DNA of 49,304 nucleotides from Crocinitomix catalasitica ATCC 23190 (GTDB lineage: Bacteria; Bacteroidota; Bacteroidia; Flavobacteriales_D; Crocinitomicaceae): assembly GCF_000621625.1 (NCBI RefSeq), contig NZ_KK211320.1, positions 3,767-53,070 of the forward strand, written 5' to 3'. The notes under the pieces were generated by a model. It did not search any database. It saw only the letters and a list, made by a program, of their open reading frames with translations, and had not been told where the DNA came from. This document shows, in pieces, positions 44,467 through 49,304 of the stretch. A program made the position numbers and the translations under genes. The stretch's first letter is position 1; the number at the start of each line of letters is the position of its first letter.

Positions 44467-45861
44467 TTATTTACCTTTTCCTTTAAAGATAATTGCTATT
44501 GTATAGAACATTATTTTAATATCTAAGGCAATGGACATATTTCTGATGTATAATAAATCATACTTCATTCGCCGGACCATTTGTTCAACATTTTCAGCAT
44601 AACCAAACTTTACCTGTCCCCATGATGTAATACCCGGTCTCACCTTGTGCAGATACAAGTATTGAGGGTCGTGTTCTGAAATTTTGTCAATATAAAATTG
44701 TCTTTCAGGACGAGGACCAACAAGTGACATATCGCCAATAATTACATTCCAAAACTGAGGGAATTCATCCAATCTCGTTTTTCGGAGGAATTTGCCAATC
44801 CTAGTAATTCGTTTATCATTACTGCTGGACAATTGCGGGCCATCTTTTTCCGACCCAACAAACATTGTTCTATACTTTATAATACTAAAGGGTTTTCTAT
44901 TCAATCCAATCCGTTCTTGTTTAAAAAATATTGGGCCAGGGGAAGATGTTTTGACCAAAATAGCAAGGATAATATAGAGTGGCAATAATACAACAATGGC
45001 TATAGACGAGATTACTATATCCAGAATTCTTTTGGTGGCAAATTGCCAGTCAGGCATATAAGAATCGTTGGTACGAATCAATAAAGCACCAAAAATACTT
45101 GACATTTGCACCTGACCAGAAAGGATATCGTAGGTATCAGGAATTAAATTTACGCGAATATTATAAGCCGCTAAATTGGTGATAATTCCTTTCAAACGCT
45201 CATGATCCGAACTTTCTAATGCAATAATCACTTCATCTACATCAACCTTATTAATAATATCGTCAATATTGTCTATGTGTCCTAAATAAGGGATCTTATC
45301 GTTTAAATCAAAATCACTTCCGTTTATATTGATATAACCAATAAAACGGTGGCCTGAGCTCGGCTTTAAATGAATAATGTCATTATAGATCTCACACGCT
45401 TTTTTGCTGCCACCAATTATAACCGTACTAAATCCAATTTTATTCGAGTGAATTTTTTTAACATGAATAGTTGTTGCAATAAAACGAGGAATGATAGTTA
45501 ACCCAAAATGTAGACAAAACAAAACTAAAAATAGTGTGTAATACTGTTGATATAAATAAACTTGGTCATCCAATAAAAGGATAAAGAATAGAATGGTTAC
45601 ACCTATTACAGAACCAAAAAGTGTTTGTTTGATTGTTTTTAAGCGGTACTGCCGTAACGTTTCATGATAAGTCCCTTGCAAGGTGTAAAGCAAAATCCAT
45701 GCAATTGGGATAATAACAATACCAATGAAAAAGCCTTCTTTAAAAATCAAGTCATTCTCTTCAATAAGTAAAATACGGTATACATAAAACAAAAACCAGG
45801 CTGCAAAGGCAGCTAAATAATCAAAGATGACTAAAAATATTGTGCGTTTTTTCTGGTTCAT
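44467..45861 (-). CDS. Polyprenyl-phosphate sugar-1-phosphate transferase (WcaJ-like)
   Basis: 464 residues. Four N-terminal TM helices are followed by a Rossmann-like CoA-binding-type domain (VIIGGSKKACEIYNDI) and another TM at KRILDIVISSIAIVVLLPLY. The C-terminal catalytic Bac_transf domain has SPGPIFFKQERIGLNRKPF, KYRTM, and RKTRLDEFPQFWNVIIGDMSLVGPRPE. This is the polyprenol-phosphate hexose-1-phosphate transferase architecture that starts exopolysaccharide or glycan repeat units on undecaprenyl phosphate. Its ATG overlaps the stop of the lipoprotein gene (TAATG). No other glycosyltransferases, flippase or polymerase is in the window, so the rest of the pathway lies elsewhere. Confidence 0.92.
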   Translation of the reverse strand: MNQKKRTIFLVIFDYLAAFAAWFLFYVYRILLIEENDLIFKEGFFIGIVIIPIAWILLYTLQGTYHETLRQYRLKTIKQTLFGSVIGVTILFFILLLDDQVYLYQQYYTLFLVLFCLHFGLTIIPRFIATTIHVKKIHSNKIGFSTVIIGGSKKACEIYNDIIHLKPSSGHRFIGYININGSDFDLNDKIPYLGHIDNIDDIINKVDVDEVIIALESSDHERLKGIITNLAAYNIRVNLIPDTYDILSGQVQMSSIFGALLIRTNDSYMPDWQFATKRILDIVISSIAIVVLLPLYIILAILVKTSSPGPIFFKQERIGLNRKPFSIIKYRTMFVGSEKDGPQLSSSNDKRITRIGKFLRKTRLDEFPQFWNVIIGDMSLVGPRPERQFYIDKISEHDPQYLYLHKVRPGITSWGQVKFGYAENVEQMVRRMKYDLLYIRNMSIALDIKIMFYTIAIIFKGKGK

Positions 45862-46730
45862 TAATTATGTACAATCTTAATATTGTCCAAATAAAATGTA
45901 CCAGTTACCTTATCGTTGTCAAGGATGGATAAAAAGTAAACGTCATAATTATCTGCTCCGACCCTAAAACTGATATTCTCTTTTAAATTGATATACATTT
46001 TCTTCCAGACTTCTTCACCTGTGGTTTGCTGTACCATTGTTATATAAGGTAATTCTTGCGTTTCGTCACCATTATCTTCATAAATTGTACTCATTGTCAT
46101 GGAGTTATCATTACGATAGTCAATCTCTAAATAAACATCTTGATTCGTTGGTAGGATAAAGTTTTCATTCGTTCGGCCAACATAAAGACTATCTATTTCA
46201 TCCAAAAAGATACCACCACATTTATTACCATATTTTACAATTTCGGGATATGCTTCTTTTGTAATAAAAGTGATATTCGTGTCAGATCCCGCTCCTTTAA
46301 CTATATCAAAGCCTGCACTTTCAAAATCTTCAATAAATGCAAAAGTAGTTGCCGCCTTATATTCAGTAACTGGAGTAATTGCTATTGTATCATTGGTAAC
46401 TAGATCTAAATCAATGTCATAACTTCTGTAAAAAGGATAAATAGTCCTTTCTCCGGATCGACCATTATCCATTATTCCAGCAAATATGATGAAACTATGT
46501 TCTCCTTCAGCTAAAATTGGAATGTTTGCAGGAAGTTCAAAAACACCAAGCGGTTGCCCATCCATGTATACCCATGCATCAGTTATTTTGGTTGAATTTG
46601 CACCTTGATAAGTTTCATCAGTTTCTAATAGAAATTCATCTATATTCAACCAAGAAGGTGTTAGATTATCTTGCTTACAGCCAGAAAAAAGAAATAAAAT
46701 CGTTACTGTAAAAAGTAAAATTTTTGTCAT
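45861..46730 (-). CDS. Lipoprotein of unknown function coupled to sugar transferase
   Basis: 289 residues from the ATG at 46730; the frame opens at a TTG at 46760, but this ATG gives a lipoprotein signal with SGC lipobox (MTKILLFTVTILFLFSGC). A PEGA-like beta segment follows (DAWVYMDGQPLGVFELPANIPI, then GEHSFIIFAGI). The second half is beta-rich (VYLEIDYRND, WKKMYINLKENISFRVG, DNDKVTGTFYLDNIKIVHN) and resembles a carbohydrate-binding jelly roll with a terminal strand. No catalytic pattern is seen. It is the middle gene of a three-gene group with a Gfo/Idh/MocA oxidoreductase and a sugar-1-P transferase, which suggests a polysaccharide-linked envelope role. That is inference. Confidence 0.65.
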   Translation of the reverse strand: MTKILLFTVTILFLFSGCKQDNLTPSWLNIDEFLLETDETYQGANSTKITDAWVYMDGQPLGVFELPANIPILAEGEHSFIIFAGIMDNGRSGERTIYPFYRSYDIDLDLVTNDTIAITPVTEYKAATTFAFIEDFESAGFDIVKGAGSDTNITFITKEAYPEIVKYGNKCGGIFLDEIDSLYVGRTNENFILPTNQDVYLEIDYRNDNSMTMSTIYEDNGDETQELPYITMVQQTTGEEVWKKMYINLKENISFRVGADNYDVYFLSILDNDKVTGTFYLDNIKIVHN

Positions 46731-46767
46731 ATGGAAAAGCGTATTTTTTTTAGAACGCAAAAAAACA

Positions 46768-47763
46768 CTAAATATTTTCTTGAATCAAGTTTCCGTTTGA
46801 TTTTAATTTTTCCATAATCTGTAAAGCGACATTTAAAGCGTACTCTCCATCCTCTATTGATACGATTGGAACAGTGTCATTCTTAATACATTCGGCAAAG
46901 GATTGTAATTCTTCTTTGATCGCATTTGACTCAGAAATCTCAGGTTTAAAAATTTCAATTTTTTTCTTTGCTTTACCTTCTCCCAAGTCAAAAACGATGT
47001 CAAACGGATCGGGTTCGGTTTCTAGCGTCGTCATTTTAACAATCTCAGAAGACTTTTCAAGAAAATCTATAGAGATATAAGCATCCTTCTGAAAAAAACG
47101 CGATTTACGCATGTTTTTCATTGAAATTCTTGAAGCTGTTAAATTCGCTACACAACCATTGTCAAATTCTATTCGAGCATTCGTTATATCTGGAGTTTCG
47201 CTGACAACAGCAACCCCCGAGGCACTAATTCTACGAATTGTAGACTTAACTGTACTAAGAATAATGTCTAAATCATGAATCATTAAATCTAATACAACCG
47301 GAACATCTGTTCCTCTTGGATTATATTGAGCCAATCTATGTGTTTCAATAAATAGCGGCTTATTTATAAATGGAAGTGCATGTTTAAATGCCGGATTAAA
47401 TCGTTCGACATGACCAACTTGCACTTTTACATTCGCCTCGTTCGCTAATAAACGCAGCTTTTTTGCTTCTTCGTTAGTCTGGGTAACTGGTTTCTCAATA
47501 AATACATGTTTCGAATTTCGAATCGCTAAAGACGCAATTTCAAAATGAGAAAGCGTAGGGGTGACAATGTCTATTGCATCAACCATGTCTAACAATACAT
47601 CTATAGACGCAAACCTTCTCAAACCCAATTCTTCAGCAGCTTTTGCATTGGTGTCATTAGGATCATAAAATCCAACAAATTCAAATTCGTTTGACAATTC
47701 AGTAATTAATCTCGCATGAATTTTACCCAAGTGACCAATTCCAAACAACCCAATTTTCAGCAT
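46768..47763 (-). CDS. Gfo/Idh/MocA family oxidoreductase
   Basis: 331 residues from the ATG at 47763 (MLKIGLFGIGHLGKIHARLI, containing the NAD(P)-binding GxGxxG). The frame opens at a TTG at 47793, which would add ten unlikely residues. The conserved FIEKPVTQTNEEA block provides the catalytic-type Lys, and VVLDLMIHDLDIILS provides the His and Asp of the sugar pocket. These enzymes oxidise or reduce sugars, sugar nucleotides or inositols. Next to a lipoprotein and a sugar-phosphate transferase, conversion of a nucleotide sugar for a surface polysaccharide is the best guess. The gap to the next gene is 37 bp. Confidence 0.88.
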   Translation of the reverse strand: MLKIGLFGIGHLGKIHARLITELSNEFEFVGFYDPNDTNAKAAEELGLRRFASIDVLLDMVDAIDIVTPTLSHFEIASLAIRNSKHVFIEKPVTQTNEEAKKLRLLANEANVKVQVGHVERFNPAFKHALPFINKPLFIETHRLAQYNPRGTDVPVVLDLMIHDLDIILSTVKSTIRRISASGVAVVSETPDITNARIEFDNGCVANLTASRISMKNMRKSRFFQKDAYISIDFLEKSSEIVKMTTLETEPDPFDIVFDLGEGKAKKKIEIFKPEISESNAIKEELQSFAECIKNDTVPIVSIEDGEYALNVALQIMEKLKSNGNLIQENI

Positions 47764-47886
47764 AGTATTATATTTTTCATAAAGATAATTCAATTTAGCT
47801 GGTAGTACGAATCAAAATTCGGTTCTTATCAACAGTACATATTTAATTGAATTGAGTAACTGAATAAAAATCCGCGTTCGAATAAT

Positions 47887-47894
47887 TATATTTG
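47887..47894 (+). promoter_or_regulatory. Candidate promoter -7 element of the EEP-family gene
   Basis: TATATTTG is an exact -7 consensus, 16 bp before the TTG start at 47911. No -33 TTG is seen at 17-21 bp upstream. Confidence 0.45.
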
Positions 47895-47910
47895 TTAAAA
47901 TTGAATCAAT

Positions 47911-48867
47911 TTGAAAAGAGTTTTTCTAATTTTATTTATGCTGGTTTTGAATATTTCACCAGCTAATTCTCAAACAGATACAATCGCTGTCGTTTCGTAT
48001 AATTTATTGTGGTTTCCGCAAAAGAATGAAACAAGACTGGATACACTGAACAATATTTTGAATTATCTCAAGCCTGATATTTTAGTCTTGAATGAAATGT
48101 CAAGATTAAGTGGTGCGGACTTAATTTATTATAAAATTCTCATAAAGGATACTGTTCGAGATTATCAAATGGCGAATATACCATCGGGAAGTAGCAAAGA
48201 GAACATTGTTTTCTACAATGCTAAAAAGTTGGGATTGAAAAAATCAACAAGTATTAAATCATTGCCTCGAACAATTGATCATTATAATTTTTACACATTA
48301 AAAAAAGATGATATTAACAACGATACAACTTTCCTAAATCTATTCACTTGTCACCTTAAAGCAAGTGTAACATCTGCACAGTTGCGTTTTTCAGCATTGA
48401 AGTTAATGGAGACATATATTAACAATCATCCTGATTTAGACAATAAAATGATGGCTGGAGATTTTAATATGTATGGCTCGAATATCGAACCTGGATGGGA
48501 GGTTTTAACAGCAGTAGACGCTTTAAATTTTAAAGATCCAATCGACCAATCAGGGGCTTGGCACGCTAATCCAAAATATGCCAAATATCATACACAAAGT
48601 ACAAGAACTAAAGAGTTTAATGGTGGCGCTAACGGTGGAATGGACGACCGTTTCGATTTGATTTTACTCGACGAAAGTATAATGGATGGAGGTAGTGGAA
48701 TTAAATATATGCAAGATTCTTACCGAGCAGTAGGCCAAGATGGACTGAGGTTGGATAAATCATTAATTGATTTACCCGAAAATAAATCTGAACCGAAAAA
48801 TATTATTTCAAGCCTCTATTATATGTCCGACCATTTGCCTGTATTCCTAAATTTGGTTGTGGAGTAA
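47911..48867 (+). CDS. Secreted endonuclease/exonuclease/phosphatase (EEP) family protein
   Basis: 318 residues. The TTG at 47911 is the only sensible start: it gives a basic N-region and signal peptide (MKRVFLILFMLVLNISPANSQ), and a stop lies 9 bp upstream in frame. The DNase I-like EEP fold shows YNLLWFP (Asn), LNEMSR (metal Glu), CHLKAS (His), GDFNMYG (Asp, Asn) and SDHLPV (Asp, His). The family cleaves phosphodiesters in DNA, RNA or lipids, and cannot be narrowed here. A periplasmic or secreted location favours extracellular nuclease or lipid phosphodiesterase. It converges with the alpha/beta hydrolase gene. Confidence 0.85.
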   Translation: MKRVFLILFMLVLNISPANSQTDTIAVVSYNLLWFPQKNETRLDTLNNILNYLKPDILVLNEMSRLSGADLIYYKILIKDTVRDYQMANIPSGSSKENIVFYNAKKLGLKKSTSIKSLPRTIDHYNFYTLKKDDINNDTTFLNLFTCHLKASVTSAQLRFSALKLMETYINNHPDLDNKMMAGDFNMYGSNIEPGWEVLTAVDALNFKDPIDQSGAWHANPKYAKYHTQSTRTKEFNGGANGGMDDRFDLILLDESIMDGGSGIKYMQDSYRAVGQDGLRLDKSLIDLPENKSEPKNIISSLYYMSDHLPVFLNLVVE

Positions 48868-48868
48868 T

Positions 48869-49304
48869 CTAATCTAAAAGTCTTGAGACTTTACCAATAT
48901 AAGTGTCGTAATTCAAAGCCATTCCCGCTAAATGTTTGCCTTTGATACTCCAAAATTCTTTTTTTGGACTTTCAGCTAATTCATATAATTCTTTCCCCAT
49001 ATAATAAGGACAAACCACATCGTCTTCACTATGAATGATAAGCAAGGGTTTCATCCACTCTTGAATTAATTCCTTGCCCTTTACAAAATTCTTAACAATC
49101 ATTTTTGCCGAGAATTTCATAGGAAAAGGAGTTCGTTCTGCTGCGATAGATTTTTGATCGGTAAAAGCGCCTTCTAAAACCATTCCGTCTATTTGCTCTT
49201 GGTTGTTGATGCCTATCTTTAAAGCAAGGTTACCGCCTAAGGAGAATCCCATTAATATGACCTTGGTATCCTTAACCGAAGGTTTACTGATAAAGTCTTC
49301 AAAG
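48869..49304 (-). CDS. Alpha/beta hydrolase, C-terminal part (5' truncated by window)
   Basis: The frame is open to the window edge (codons read FEDFISKPSVKDTKVIL before the ATG at 49252), so the start lies beyond 49304. The nucleophile elbow is GFSLGG (GxSxG; nucleophile Ser), the Asp region is LLIIHSEDDVVCPY, and KGKHLAG holds the likely catalytic His. This is the serine-hydrolase triad in normal order. The substrate cannot be told from this fragment. It is convergent with the EEP gene, with 1 bp between stops. Confidence 0.82.
   Translation of the reverse strand, partial: FEDFISKPSVKDTKVILMGFSLGGNLALKIGINNQEQIDGMVLEGAFTDQKSIAAERTPFPMKFSAKMIVKNFVKGKELIQEWMKPLLIIHSEDDVVCPYYMGKELYELAESPKKEFWSIKGKHLAGMALNYDTYIGKVSRLLD

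Noticed and set aside
1-49304. CRISPR array, tRNA or rRNA genes, insertion sequence, phage or defence system
   Set aside because: No spaced direct repeats, cloverleaf-type sequences, transposase, integrase or nuclease-helicase gene sets were seen while reading both strands; the NlpC-like and EEP proteins are not in a defence context.

Overview
The window looks like an ordinary chromosomal segment of a low-GC Bacteroidota bacterium, probably in or near the Flavobacteriia. Evidence for this is: type IX secretion system (T9SS) C-terminal sorting domains of type A and type B; HisKA_2 sensor kinases with periplasmic TPR domains; a viroplasmin-type RNase HI; a TamB gene divergent from tsaD; a NIF3 gene next to a zinc-ribbon gene; weak Shine-Dalgarno sequences; and several good matches to the Bacteroidota promoter -7 element TAnnTTTG. 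I see no phage, insertion sequence, CRISPR array, rRNA or tRNA.

Layout. 1-689: 3' end of a large T9SS type B surface protein. 986-2317: dicarboxylate/amino-acid symporter. 2490-6510: two tandem paralogous TPR histidine kinases. 6514-13796: mostly minus-strand housekeeping genes (DEDDy exonuclease, outer-membrane barrel, FabG, zinc-ribbon coiled-coil protein, NIF3, TrmH, HU) with a lone plus-strand hutF. 14153-22893: minus-strand blocks RlmI-like/MATE/Fmt, DUF1015/PLPHP, NlpC-P60/YjbQ, and acyltransferase/PAP2. 22934-24157: L-2-hydroxyglutarate oxidase, divergent from the acyltransferase. 24176-31277: tsaD divergent from tamB-accC. 31292-35934: two secreted proteins, YbjQ with a translationally coupled 44-residue membrane protein, a cysteine-peptidase-fold protein, and RNase HI with two viroplasmin domains. 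36045-42669: TetR, TolC, membrane-fusion and RND efflux operon ending in a strong terminator. 42770-49304: LamG/T9SS protein, small helical protein, a three-gene polysaccharide-type cluster (sugar-phosphate transferase, lipoprotein, Gfo/Idh/MocA oxidoreductase), a secreted EEP-family phosphodiesterase, and a truncated alpha/beta hydrolase.

How genes work together. The clearest unit is the efflux operon. Its tetR promoter lies beside a 16+16 bp inverted repeat (13 of 16 positions paired), the likely operator. PAP2 with acyltransferase 3, and the sugar transferase with its coupled lipoprotein and oxidoreductase, point to cell-envelope polysaccharide or lipid work. The paired TPR kinases have no response regulator beside them. 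I found no obviously new multi-gene defence or biosynthetic system. The best leads are the kinase pair, the YbjQ-coupled small membrane protein, the sugar-transferase-coupled lipoprotein, the TetR operator, and the overlapping face-to-face promoters of lhgO and the acyltransferase. Where the first possible start was not the best one, coordinates give the start I judged likeliest.
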